Positions 1 through 12,086 of a DNA stretch of 64,000 nt are shown here, piece after piece. Position 1 is the stretch's first letter, and every line of letters starts with the position of its first letter. Below the pieces are notes generated by a model. The model was given only the letters and a program-made list of their open reading frames with translations, made no database searches and was not told the DNA's origin. Source of the stretch: Datisca glomerata (Eukaryota > Streptophyta > Magnoliopsida > Cucurbitales > Datiscaceae); contig QANY01004135.1 in the NCBI GenBank assembly GCA_003255025.1, forward strand, positions 558,001 through 622,000, read 5' to 3'. Both the position numbers and the translations under genes were made by a program.

Positions 1-640
1 ATCTGTTGCACACATCTAAGTTGAGGCTAATACTATTAGCTAAACTACATCAGATTGAACAGATTAAATTTGAGGCTAATACTATTGCTCTTTTTCTTCT
101 CATTTCTCATCAGTCGTACACTTTTTTATCTCATCCTCAATTAGTACTAATCTACCTTTACTGTTAGATTAATTAAACCCCCAATTCATTGCTATTACAT
201 TACTCAACTTTGAATTAAGCTTTGATTTGATTAAATACTATATTTTCATCAATCGCTATGGAGAATGACACTCACTTATCACTGGTTTACTACTTGTTAA
301 TAACACGTGCACTTGCGTACGTATAAAGTATAGCAATTTTTTTATAGGGAACCCTAGGCCCATCATGTGAAAGTCATTCTTTCTGACCCTCACCTCTTCA
401 GCTTGGGAATAATAGTATTGTAACTAAAATTAGCCTCTATGTTGTCATTCACGAGCCTAACAGGTTTTTTATTCATCAATTCCTAAAGTAAGAGATTAGA
501 GAAAACTCATGACATGCCTTCTAACAATCTAACAATAATGGGCTTCTCTATGATCATGTCATCAGATTTAATACCAAGGCCTTGATGTAGAAGGGTACCG
601 AGATAATATAATCCTCTAAATAATGATTGCTAGACTCAGT
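1..640. other. AT-rich sequence without recognised gene
   Basis: No open frame of useful length or recognisable motif was seen in either strand. It lies directly upstream of a decayed Ty3/gypsy relic and may be that element's eroded 5' part, but I see no LTR border or primer-binding site. Confidence 0.4.
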
Positions 641-999
641 GATAAGTGAATGGTCTGGTCCTTAGCCAAGAAGACCTACCGATTTGGTAAAGTTCCTTAG
701 CAAAGATAAAAAAAATACATAAGTGCCCTTTAACTTCTAGTGTCACGTGAAGGAGTTTCATGAGAGACGAGTCGTAAGAAGAGAAGAATGAATATGACCA
801 ACGCGAAAGAAACAAGATAGGATGGAAGATGTCGAGGCTTGTTGAGCATAATAAGTCAAAACCTTTACGAGAAACCAAGCCCGACAAGCAAGGAAGGATT
901 TCGTCCACCCCAACCCTCGACTTAGTACACCCTCATTAATTTACATTCACTTAATGGTGGAGCATACCATGTCACCAATACTGGTTACTTCATATCTAC

Positions 1000-1340
1000 T
1001 CAAGAAGAGATTACTTTCACTGACTGCAACCTCATGGACATTGACTTTCCACATAATGATGTAGTGGTGGTCACTCACACCATCGAGAATGTATGGGCTA
1101 ATATATTCCTCGTGGATAATGGCAACTCTATTTATACATTGTGAATAGAGAAGGTGGTTCAGATGGGTCTTAACCCTAACAATTGTGTACCTAAAGCCAC
1201 CAGCTTATTAGGCTTCAACAGAGAAATCATTTTAAAATTTGGGACCATAGAATAGTCAGTCACCATAGGAGGGTACCTACAACAAATCATGATTATGACA
1301 GAGTTCCTCATAGTCCATGATACCCAAGGTGTAAACACGA
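1000..1340 (+). pseudogene. gypsy aspartic protease remnant
   Basis: The frame beginning near 1005 reads ITFTDCNLMDIDFPHNDVVV and continues to a LVDNGNS motif. This aligns by eye with the plant gypsy protease region, where the active site is (I/L)(I/V)D(N/T)GSS. A TGA stop follows at about 1141 and a TAG at about 1253. Downstream residues such as QMGLNPNNCVPKATSLLGF match the conserved segment after the active site. Only the protease core and the gag-protease linker survive. Confidence 0.7.
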
Positions 1341-1984
1341 AATGACCATTTTTTTCATTCGGCTAAGGCTACCCCTCATCATACCACAAGACTACAAGGT
1401 TCCCTGCTTCTCATGGTAATTGCCACTACCTCGTCTTATAATTCTCTTGTAGTGGTCCTCTATTTTGATTTCACACATATTAGTATACCGTTTTGATCGA
1501 CAAAGGACGAGGCTTATATTTTGGAGTTCTTTTCCTTATCTTTAGACTAATTGGCTTTTCAGATATTATGGAATGATACATTTGACATAATATCCTCAAA
1601 ATTCTCCTTTGCATCTATGAAAAATATTTTAGTTTCTAGATCGTTTTGCTATCTGAGATTATGATGTTCTGCATGATTTGTCAATTTTAAAAGGAAATTT
1701 TCCTGGCAATGTGGGTATTTCTTTGTTTGCCGAGTAAATATCAAGTTATCAATATATCATATCAGTATGTGGAGAGAAGCACCAATTTTGACGCTCCATG
1801 AACCTCAAAGCTAAGGGAGGAACAAGACTTAGTGCAATTGATAATGACCAACCATGAAGAAGAGCGAGCCCAAGTGAAAATCATTAAAGAAGTAAATGAG
1901 ACCTTACTAAAGTCCAATGATCCAACAAAACAACCAAGATTTAGAGCCACCTCACCCAATATTTTGAAGATAAGCTAATTACAT

Positions 1985-2790
1985 TCCTCACTCTAATGTA
2001 GATATTTTCACCTGGATGCATAAAGACATGCAAGGAAATGGCCTATAGGTCATAGAGCCCATGTTACAAGAGAAGTCGAGGCTAGGTCTATAAGGAAGTG
2101 GAGATGGCTATTTGACAAAGTTTGAACTAAGGCCATGATCAAGGAAGTGGACAAACTCTTGAAAGCTTGCTTTATCATGAAAGTCCAATATCCTCAATGG
2201 GTAGAAAACATGGCGACTGTGAGGAAGACCAAACAAGAAATGTAGAATGTGCATCGTGCATACTGACCTCAATAAGGCATTCCCTAAAGATAGCTTTCCG
2301 CAATGAGGATAAAACAACTAGTCGATGCCACATCGAGGTACGAGGTCCTAATTCTTTGTAGACTTGTACCCGTCATAAAAGGAGAAGAGAACATTCACCA
2401 CAAAGAAAGAATTCAAAGGTATATGTAGATGGCATGCTTCAAATGTATGGGAAAATATTCTTCTTAATAGGCCTAAATAAAACATTCTCAACCCTACAAA
2501 AGTATAACATGATGCTAAATCCAATGAAGTGCATTTTTGTATTCGGGGTAGATAAATTCATGGGTTTCATGGCAAACCAAAAATGGATTGAAACTAACCC
2601 TAATGCGATTCAATACCTAGTACAGATGAAGCCAGCACGAAGCATGAAGGAAGTATATAGGATAAATGGGATGATAGTTTCCTGGTATCAATTTGGTATC
2701 TCAAACAACAGAGAGGTGCTTTCTTATTTTAGCCCTAAAAAGGAGATTTTCAATGGATCAAAGAATTTGAGTAGGCCTTTGCACACCTGA
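1985..2790 (+). pseudogene. gypsy reverse transcriptase remnant
   Basis: Two pieces are visible. Around 2130-2210 the frame reads MIKEVDKLLKACFIMKVQYP, matching the conserved start of the gypsy RT ('EEV.KL..AGFI.EV.YP'). From 2434 a 118-codon open stretch carries TLQKYNMMLNPMKC, FMGFMANQKWIE and MKPARSMKEVYRINGMI, which is the RT palm-thumb and connection region. The YxDD catalytic block expected between the pieces (about 2345-2434) is missing, so a deletion removed the active site. Confidence 0.75.
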
Positions 2791-3610
2791 GAGAATACCT
2801 TAGAAAATGACGTATGTTAAGCAAGCCAGCTGCTAGAGAAGTCCCATTCTTATACTTAGTTACCATGCCCTCTGTAATGGGCTTAACCCTTTTTTAAGAA
2901 AATGGGAAATCTTAACACCTTGTGTATTGTACTTTTAGAGCCCTGAGCCCTCACCGTCTTAATTCCTCATACCTGAACATAGACGAATTGGCCTATGCAC
3001 TAGTAACCTAAGCCTTAAAATTGAGACCATATATTCTCAAAGACATCCATTACCATGCAGGTCTCTAAAAATATAGCCAAGTAGGCTATATAGCTGTCTG
3101 AGTTTGAAATAATATTTGAGCCGAAGATGACCATTAAGAGGCCAAGCTGTTGTTGACTTCCTAGGGGAGCTGACATCGACCACCACTGAGTACTATGACA
3201 AGCCACACTAGGAGTTATCCATTGACAGGTCTAGCAATTTTGCTGGTAGCGAAGTGGGCATCATCCTCATAGCGCCTTGCCAAGTTAAGCTCGAGTATGC
3301 TCTACAGTTTGAGTTCTCATCTACTCACAAAGAAGTAGAGTTTGAAGAGTTATTGTTTGGTTAGAGACTAGTTGTGGTCTTCAGATTAAGGAGCCTAATA
3401 ATATATAGTGATTCTCAGCTGCTGGTGGAGCAAGTGAATGGAGGCTTTCAGACCAAAGACGAGCTAATGGACTCATATCTCTTAAAATTAAAGGCATTTC
3501 TCTCAAGGCGTAGACGATATCATATTGATCACATCCAGAGATCCAGAATGGAAAGCTTGCGGATCACATCTCAATCTATCTTGAAGATTTTAAATTTTAA
3601 ACTTTAAATG
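2790..3610 (+). pseudogene. gypsy RNase H region remnant
   Basis: Frames with multiple stops between 2790 and 3370 resemble the RT connection and RNase H (for example LNIDELAYALVT, then LKLRPYILK). From 3374 a 77-codon stretch reads LIIYSDSQLLVEQVNGGFQT and later KAFLSRRRRYHIDHIQRS, the C-terminal part of the plant gypsy RNase H with the SDSQL catalytic-Asp motif. The following integrase is absent. Confidence 0.7.
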
Positions 3611-3640
3611 AAGATAGGATTAAGGTTATGTAAGAGTAGG

Positions 3641-5686
3641 TTATCTCTCAAGATATATTTGACACTTATCTTTTATGCCCTGCTATACTTTACTATTGTA
3701 TTTTAAGCTAGCATGCTTAGATAATTTTAATTTATACATATAACTTTTAGATACTATGTGGCTTTAGGTCTTTAAAAGGATAAGTGTTTTGATGACATGA
3801 TGAAGATAAATGTAAGCATGATTGATTATGGGCATTATGGCTAACCCTAGAAGCATGTTATTAGGATTATTAAAATGTAATTTTAAAATTTAATAATCTT
3901 ACTAGATATATAATTAGTAATAAATAAAATTGTGGGATTATTAGAATTTAGATTAAATTGTATTAACACAAATGAACTACTAATTGAGCATGCTTGACTA
4001 ATCAAAGCATGCTACAAATTTTAAGTTGGCTAATTACCTAATTAAACTTAGTAACTCACATTAATAAAACTCATGCAATTTTAAAAAACAAGTATGAGTA
4101 GGATTCTTAATCGAAACTCATCATCTCCATTATTAGATCATAGTAAGGTGTTAGGGTACCTCACATTCAATCTTGGAAGCTCCTTAAAGAAGGGTATAAA
4201 AAACGTTAGATATTACAAGTATGATCTTTGTAATGATCACCTTCATAAGGGAATAACTGGAAACGATTTACCTAGATAGGAGTTATCCACATTGCATTAG
4301 TATGAGGATGATAATGGCCTACACTTGACTCGTTTCAATAGTATCTCGGTTAAATGGTTCTTATTACTTATTTTGAGAGACAAAAGTATAGTGTTAGTTA
4401 ATTACTAGGTATTAATACTAGATTAGTGGATTACTAGAAAATAATATCATATTAGAAATTTGGATTGAATGATCCTTCTTAAAAAAGGAGAAAGTAATAG
4501 AGGGGCTCTCGGGTTCCAATTAAGAAATAACAAAAGATTGATAAAAGGTCTCTCTTTGGGTTAAGCTCATGATTATCCTTTCCTCCACCTATTTTGTTTG
4601 TTGGAAAGATGAAAATTTAGAGCATTTGGTGTGTTTGATTGTGATTTCCTTTGTAAGGATAAAATAGTGAAAAGTAACCGACAATAGTGGAGGCAATAAG
4701 AAATAGGATGGATAGATATCCCAAGGCAATAATTAGGTCTGCTAGATACTTGTAGATGACAACTCCATTTCCTGTTAGTTTTTAATATGTTTTGATGGAG
4801 ATTGGTATAATTTCTTTTTAATATTGAATCTTTCAAAATATTGAGCTTCTCGCACTTATAATCTAGTTTATAGCATTTTGAATTCAAAAGTGGGGGATTG
4901 AGAGGATTTTTAGATGAATTGGTGTTAGAAGAAATATTTGTTGGATGTTTCTTTGCGTTAGGATGCTTATTACTTAGTAAGTATCTAATGCAATATCTCA
5001 CAAACACAGATGAAGCAAGGGATGACTGATGGTACACTTAATTCATGTAGCTAATTATTTTTTAGTTTTGTATGCCTTGGTAGTGTTATGTTTAATTTTT
5101 GAGTTTTCTTGATGAGTTTCTATGTTTGAAATATGATAGGTAGCATATCCTTAACCACATATAAAATCTGATGCAAAGAGGCAACGATTGTTAGGTAACT
5201 CTACAATTACTATGTGTGTTTGATGTGTTTGATTGCTAGAGTAATAAGATGTTACAATAGTGCTAAAACAAGTGTTACAGTCATGACTATGTAGCTCAAA
5301 CAGAGAAACTAGTGTTATGTTTTTCAGCAACATTTGTCTTTAGCATAGGACAGAGATTACTACAATAAGATATGATAGGATTTTAAAAAATATCTATTAA
5401 AAGGTGAAATGATACGTTGACACTTAGGGAAGGCTATGAGATGCTTACTGGCATCTTGCTTGATTTCAAAAGTTCATAGAAATCTTAGTTTCTTTTGGTT
5501 TCAACTTCCATATATACTTCCCTCGCTATAGTTTTAGGTTCAATGATGAACCCCTAATATCAGATGTAAAGTTTGTGAACTGGTTTAGAAAATCTCATAA
5601 GCAAAGTTAGTAGAGTGATGCGACCACAATATATCATGCAGCAATTAGTCACACTACTACTTCTGTATAATGATGGAGATTTTTGT
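3641..5686. other. AT-rich intergenic or decayed repeat DNA
   Basis: No coding region is recognised. An open stretch on the minus strand (4573-5037, 154 codons) has no motif I know and a composition consistent with chance. The part at 4090-4300 loosely resembles the long leader of copia element A near 44640-44900 (alternating TCTCCATTATTAG and GTGAGGT-type words), so it may be an eroded retroelement leader. Confidence 0.35.
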
Positions 5687-5843
5687 GTTTGTTTGGTGAA
5701 AGCATGTGGGTTTTGTTTGTCATTTTTGATTTATTAACAATAAAGTCAATCTTAATTGTTATACACTATGATGGTAAGTCTTTTACTTTTTTTTTCTTTT
5801 TACTGTCTCCGGCAAATAAAATTTTCTTCTTTAATATTTGAAA
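5687..5843 (+). repeat. Direct repeat, copy 1
   Basis: About 157 bp starting TTTGTTTGGTGAAAGCATG and including a long T run plus CAAATAAAATTTTCTTCTTT. It recurs at 6256-6413 in the same orientation with few differences. The two copies bracket a segment with inverted ends. Confidence 0.85.
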
Positions 5844-5846
5844 TAG

Positions 5847-6190
5847 GAAACCTTAATAGTAATTCTAATTGTTATACACTATGCGACTTTTTTGTTGTTT
5901 ATATGCTTCAAGGCCTTATGATTTGTATATCAAAAAATTCTCGCTGAATGAGACAATGTTGTCAATGCTTTAGTGCTTGAACAATGGCATAATTGAAGCA
6001 ATTATGGTACTGAAATTCTGCCAAACCATGAATACTGCGTCTTCTCCAACTTTAGGTTGTGTTGGCCATCTTCTAATTTCTTCAATATTACTTTCATCCA
6101 TCTTAATCACATCTTCAATCGCTATATACACCAGAAAAAATTCTACAAAGTTGCATAGTGTATAACATTTAGAATTACTATTAAGGTTTC
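5847..6190. repeat. Segment with 38-bp inverted ends between two direct repeats
   Basis: The first 38 bases (5847-5884, starting GAAACCTTAATAGTAATTCT) reappear as a near-perfect reverse complement at 6153-6190. The enclosed 344-bp unit could form a stem-loop and resembles a small foldback or MITE-type insertion. No coding content was recognised in the loop. I could not establish a clean target-site duplication. Confidence 0.7.
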
Positions 6191-6255
6191 ATACATTTTT
6201 TATAGATTAGCATAGAGCTCATCTTGAGTTGGTTGTTTTGCTTGATGATTTTTCA

Positions 6256-6413
6256 GTTTGTTTGGTGAAAGCATGTGGGTTTTGTTTATCAATTTTGATT
6301 TATTAACAATAAAGCCAATCCTAAATGTTATACACTATGATGGCAAGTCTTTTACTTTTTTTTTTCTTTTTATTGTCTCCAACAAATAAAATTTTCTTCT
6401 TTGATATTTGAAA
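6256..6413 (+). repeat. Direct repeat, copy 2
   Basis: Second copy of the 157-bp repeat at 5687-5843. It has small substitutions (for example ACTGTCTCCGGC versus ATTGTCTCCAAC). The spacer 6191-6255 has no visible counterpart on the other side. Confidence 0.85.
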
Positions 6414-9049
6414 ATTCAAGTGTTAGTTATGTTTGATAAATTTTTATCATGATTGTTGCTGTTGGGATGCTGGCTCATCTCTATTGTGCGTTAGTTGGCA
6501 GTTTTACACTGGTCAGTCTCTTCAGTAGTCTCTATTGCATGCTGGTTAGTCTTGAGACTTGAAGTTTTCATCTTTACCGTGTATATTCTTACCAACATTT
6601 TTGTTTGTTGATTTATACTATGGTTTATTTTTCTCTTTAGCCTCATCTTGCTGGGATATGGAGAAAGTCTAGCTAAATTTTATGAAAGATAAGATAAAAA
6701 TGCTACCATCATTTTTGAATCATTCTTAATTCTTAACATGCTTCTTAGTCGCACTTTGGGTGCTTCTTTTTTTTTCCCAGTCTTCTCCTACCCTTCCCCA
6801 AGAGGTTCTCATTATGGGTAAGACACAGGTCAAATAATATGCTGCTTAGATAAGATACTCTGTGTGTTTTGATAATGTCTTCTTATAAGGACTTGAATTG
6901 TTGATGTTGTCTAGAAAAAGTTAAGATTGGCATTTATTATTTATTAAGTGATATTCTTGTGGCAGTGAAGTCTATGTAATGGTTGATTAGTAGTAATAAA
7001 ATTCTGATATAACTCTCAGTTGATAAATAACTACGAATTCTTCCACATCTGCCAAGGATATTCTTGTCAAGGATTGCGAGTCAATTATGCTATTAGAACT
7101 CTCTGAGATGAAAAATCAGATGAGGTTTCTCCGACATAAATATGTTGCATTGTTAGGAACATTGAGACGATTGGAGGTGAAAATTATTTTCCTCTAGATT
7201 GATAGTTGAATTCCACATTTTTGATAACATAAAGAACTTTCCATAGTGATGGTGAAAAAGGTGATGATTTGTTCCTTTTTAATTCTCCAACTTATCTGGC
7301 TTTTAAGAGTGACTTATATATGGCTGAGAAATTGTTCTTGCTTGTTGATTGCTTATATGGATAACCACTGGAATCATTCTCCTAATGTTTCTTGTTAAGT
7401 TCGGTCATTCTCACAAACATGATCACTAAAAAATAAGGATCGTACCATCATTAAAGAGCTTTTTATTTGAAAATGAAGAATGTGAATAAAGTGAAGATGT
7501 GTTTATAGTTGGTGATAATTGAAAATAGTCACTTACGTCGAGTGAAACAGGGAAGTGTAATTTCTTAGTGGACCCTATTGCATATTATTTTCTGCAATTA
7601 AATTATATTCTTACTTATTATACCCTTGCCCACCCTCTCTAGGAAAATGAATTTCTTTAGAAGTACTGATACATTATGTGTGTTACATATTAGTGGTTGA
7701 TTAGTAGTAATAAAATATGATTTTTACATAGCAAGTATAGTTATCTTCCCATTGGTTTAGAAAATAGTAGCTCTCTTGTTGTTTGTGTTTGTGCTTTTGA
7801 ACTATAATAGTTCTCATATTTATCATTTTCGTGGCATAATTTAGTTCATTTTCCTGACATTTTTTAGTACATGAGGATGAACGTTGAAAGTGGGTAGGAG
7901 AGACTTGGAATCCAACACTCCCATTGTTTAGTTTCGTTCATGTTAACTGTTATAGCATTTTATATAGTTTTTGGAGGTTACTATAATATTTAACATTGTT
8001 TGTAGAGAATATTAAATGATATGTCTCCATCTCTCCCATTGATGCAATTTTGCATATGCTAAGTTTAGTGTTTAGTGTAGTTCTCATAAGCTTGTGCCAA
8101 ACACATTAACACATTTAACTGCATGTTACTATGATGTTAATTCTGTAAACATATTCCTGCTTATTTAATCTTATTTTCTTATTTGACCATCATTCTTCCA
8201 TCAACTAATGGGCAAGGAGTGAACTACATGCTGAACTCCAAACTTTGGTAGTTGAATTAATATCAAATATCCTAACGTTCTAATATCCTATTGCATGGTA
8301 TATATTTTTCAATGTAATCCTTATACTTCCATGTGAATCATATTTAATCTATTTTCTTTTTCTTCTTTTTGAGGGTGAGGGAATGGATGGACTTGAAAGG
8401 CTTAGTGTTGCTATGAACCTTCTCTGTCATGGTCTTATAAGACATTGTTTAGATAAACTTGGCTGCTTGTTAAATGTTTCATTTTGAGATAGAAAATAAT
8501 AAATTTGGTTTTGCAGTTAAATGTCAAAATTTGGTTGCTCTCCACCAACGACTACATTATATCATGAAATGTTGTAAGTCTGCTACTAATTCTTAACTTC
8601 CTTATCTAATAAGTCATTTCTTAGTTGTTTCTCATTTAGATTGTACAATTTGAAATAGGAGGCTTGCTCCTTCATTTGAATGGATCATCTATGCTTTGGT
8701 ACAACACTTTGATCATGTCCTGAAACATCACCTAGACAGTTACCTACGCCACCACCTCCAACTATCAAGTGGATCTCCTAGGGTACCTCCACCTTTAGTT
8801 TTTTTTTTTGATAAATTACTTTTTCTTGCTCTATGTAAAAATCAATATGTACTTATCATTTTGAGATGTGATTTCTAGTAAACAATTAGTATGTAACAAT
8901 TTTGACTAATTAAATAAAATGATATGTGATTTTGTTATTTCATAATATTTTCTAAGAAATTATTTAGTTTTTATATTTGTACAATTGTAAGTGTAAGTAC
9001 AAAAAATTATAAAAAAATATTTAATCACATTAACAATACAATAAGTAAT
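6414..9049. other. AT-rich DNA without recognised gene
   Basis: Only short random open frames. Two short similar stretches containing GGTTGATTAGTAGTAATAAA occur near 6978 and 7692. If the CACTA element ending at 9428 was once complete, part of this region may be its interior, but no transposase motif was seen. Confidence 0.4.
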
Positions 9050-9428
9050 GAAAATAATATGAAAGACTTACGATAGCATTTAGAAAACGCTGTGAAAAAC
9101 ATACGATAGTATTTATAAAACAATATAAAAGGCCTACTATAGTATTTATAGAACGCTATAAAAGGCTTACTATAGCATTTATAAAATGCTAAAAAAGGAT
9201 TTTTATGGCGTTTTATAAACGCTTGAAGGCTTTTGATAGCGTTTTTGAAACGCTATGAAAAGAATTTTGATAGCGTTTAAAAAAAGCTATCGTAGGATTT
9301 TTATCACGTTTAAAAAATGATATCATGTGTAGCAAAATTTTAATAACGTCGGTATACATAGTATTTTTAGAAACGCTATCGAAACTCTATGATAGCGTTT
9401 TTCAGCCCTATAGCCTTTTTTTGTAGTG
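9050..9428. mobile_element. CACTA-type transposon terminus with subterminal repeats
   Basis: The right edge ends TTTTTTTGTAGTG at 9428, the reverse complement of the CACTACAAAAAAA terminus typical of plant CACTA (En/Spm-like) elements. Inward of it lies an array of short units built on GATAGCGTTTTT and AAACGCTAT in both orientations, the subterminal-repeat arrangement that binds transposase in this superfamily. No opposite CACTACAA end was found upstream in the window, so this is a truncated element or one whose other end is eroded. The base next to the end begins sequence homologous to the interior of a copia LTR. Confidence 0.75.
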
Positions 9429-10815
9429 AATGAATCAAATTGTGAGTAACATATTAAAGTATAGAATCTTTAATGAATAGTTTCTAGTGCGGTTCACTAA
9501 GTATTATGAATGCATGTGATCTAGATCCGAATCATTATTGTAGATGGACATCTTAGTGAAACTACTTCATATAATAAGATTATATATGACATGACCGATA
9601 TGAATTAATATATTTTTTACCTTGCCGTTTATCATAAATATTTAATACACATCAATCTGATTATCATGTGTAGATCAGTATGAATCATGAGTAGACATGA
9701 ACTCTTATGCATGTCTACTGAACCTTTTAATTCACTCGTTAAGGTTTGTTTATAAAATGGGTTAGTGACTTTGTTTTGGAGATTCAGTGATATGGATGGC
9801 TGGAAACATGATTTTACAAGATTTAGAATCCAAACTTTCCTAACGGATCGTATATTGGTTCTTTTAAGTGTTAATTCTAGGATAATTATGAGATAATTAT
9901 GAGGTAACTATGTATGATTAATTAATTTAATTTTTGAAAATTATCATTTAATTTTGTGTTAATCAATAAGTGGGACAAAATATCTAATTTATAAAATTAG
10001 ATAATGTTTAACAACTATAAGATAATAATTCAAATTTGGATTCAACTAAATATGTTGATTGAACTAACAAATAAGCAAGTTGATAGAGATGATCAGATAA
10101 GTTAATATTTGAATTAACTAATATCTAGATATTTATCTAATTAAAATAAATAATAAATTTACCGAAATTATCACGTGATATGTTGTACCGTCACATGTCA
10201 ATAACTTATTTTGAATTAGAGATTGACATTAACTACTATAGTGTCACATGGCATTACAGTGGGATAGGGCACATTGTTGTGCCTCACGGCACTACAGTGG
10301 TGTCGTGAAACTACAGAGTCATGAGGCACTGTGAAACCACAGCACATGCTGCGGTGGCACTGCAATGTTGTATAATTACAGTGGGTCCCACTTTAATTGT
10401 ACATTTATAATTAATTTATTATTTAATATAAATCCCTAAAAAATCTGATATGTCATTATCTAAAAAATATATTGATATTATTCTATTGGTTTTAGCGTGC
10501 TTTGAACACAGTTACAATTATGGGTGAAACTCTCTGAGATTAAAAGTTAATAAAAAATATCTGTGAAGAATTTTTTTCGATCAAAGTTTTGTCTCACAAT
10601 CAATCCTTCTCGAAAATATTTAGATCTCATGTGTTGAGTAGTTCTAGAGTCAAAAAATTGTTCTTGATATATTCACGTGCCCACAGACGTCCTAGGATTT
10701 TTTAGGATTGTCTTGGAAGATCGTGATGTGGATCTTGTTGGAGAATGTGGTGCACGCGTATGTTCTTTGCAGATTGCTTGATTCGACAAGAGAACTTATT
10801 GATGGCGAGGTAATA
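9429..10815 (+). repeat. Copia C 5' LTR, truncated at both ends
   Basis: Homologous to the LTRs at 40960-43137 and 48747-51001. All three share TTTAATGAATDGTTBCTAGT, the GATGGCTGGAAACATGAT-type stretch, the region rich in GGCACTRCAGT words and the ACGTGCCCACA-GACGTCCTAGGA stretch. Homology starts exactly next to the CACTA end. The last part, up to the canonical CCCAACA end, is absent. Confidence 0.8.
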
Positions 10816-12086
10816 ATGAGAGTTAACAGTGTTGCACCCGTAAGCATTGGGAATATTCCGTCTTAATTTTGGAAATAATTTTTTTGTTTTGAACAATGTT
10901 TATTTTATTCCTAGATTTTTGAGAAATTTGATTCTCTTTCATCACTACATGAACAATCTTTTGAAGTTTCTTTTATTGATAATCAGTTTATTATTTCAAA
11001 GATTGGATTCAATATTTTTCATGCTAAAGTTTCAGATGGATTGTATATGCTTAAACCGATTGAATATGCATTAAATAATTCTGAATTGTTTAAAGTAGCA
11101 AATCATAAAAGTAACAAACGAAAAAGAGTTTATGATGGTGATAATAACATATATCTATGGCATCTTAGGTTGGGACATATTAATGTAGATAAATTAAACA
11201 GATTAATAAAGCATTGTGCTTTGAGAGAACTAAAAATTGGGGCTCTTCCTGTTTGATGAATCTTGTTTAGATGGAAAAATGACCAAAAGACCTTTCGCAA
11301 GAAAGGGCCAAAGTGCCAAGGAACCATTTGAGCTAATACATTGTGATTTTTATGGACTGGTCAATGTACAAGCTAGAGGTGGCTATGTGTATTTTATCAC
11401 TTTTATTGACGATTACTCTAGATATGGTTATACTTACCTAATGCGTAGAAAGTCTGAAACTTTTGGAAATATTAAGGATTTGAAAGTTGTAGCAAAAAAC
11501 AATTAGGTAAATCATTGGAAACACTTCGATCAGATTGAATGGTGAATACTTGAATTTAGAATTCAAGGATTACATGGTGGAGTATGGCATTCTATCCTAA
11601 CTCACAACACCTAGAATATCACAGTAAGATGGTGTTTCAAAAAGGAGAAACTAAACTCTATTGGATATGGTTAGATCGATGTTAAGCTACTCATCACTAC
11701 CACTCACATTCAAGGGATATGCACTTCAAACGGCAACCTACATTTTTAATGTAGTACTTTCTAAGTCTGTAAGCAAGACACCTCTAGAGTTATGGTATGA
11801 CTCCAAACCTAGTTTACGCCATTTCTGTATATGGGGGTGTCTAGCTCACGTTCTTAGACACAAGACTGAAGTGTGTATATTTGTTGGTTGTGATCCAGAA
11901 ACAAGAGGATGGTACTTTAATAGTCACAATGATCAAAAGGTGTTTGTATCGACAAATGTCACTTTCCTTGAACACGACTATATGAAAAACTACAAATCTC
12001 AGAGTAAAGTAGTTCTCGACAAATCACAGAAACCATTGTTCCTATTTAGGAAACCACAGTGCAACGTCGTAGTGGGAGGGTTGTAA
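10816..12086 (+). pseudogene. Copia C pre-integrase and integrase remnant
   Basis: From about 10850 the frame reads NNVYFIPRFLRNLI, the end of the protease/pre-integrase region. At 11041-11256 it reads YLWHLRLGHINVDKLNRLI, the HHCC zinc-finger start of copia integrase. At 11237-11506 it reads KMTKRPFARKG, ELIHCDFYGLVNV and FIDDYSRYGYTYLM, with the first catalytic Asp of the DDE core replaced in context by CDFYG. At 11661-12086 the integrase C-terminal part reads ELWYDSKPSLRHFCIWGCLA. Frameshifts occur near 11250 and 11506-11660. Confidence 0.8.

Larger units (their letters stand above)
650..3640 (+). mobile_element. Decayed Ty3/gypsy retrotransposon, gag tail to RNase H
   Basis: Plus-strand translation in several frames gives, in the canonical Ty3/gypsy order, the end of gag, an aspartic protease, a reverse transcriptase and an RNase H. 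Many stops and frameshifts lie between them. The peptide style, including the KYNMMLNPMKC and SDSQLLVEQVNG stretches, fits plant chromoviral/Tat-type gypsy polyproteins. No LTRs, primer-binding site or integrase could be placed, so both ends are truncated or too eroded to see. The limits given are those of recognisable coding homology, not element borders. It is non-functional. Confidence 0.75.

Noticed and set aside
4573..5037. 154-codon minus-strand open frame
   Set aside because: No recognisable domain, Ser/Asn-rich low-information composition in AT-rich DNA, and no regulatory context; probably chance.
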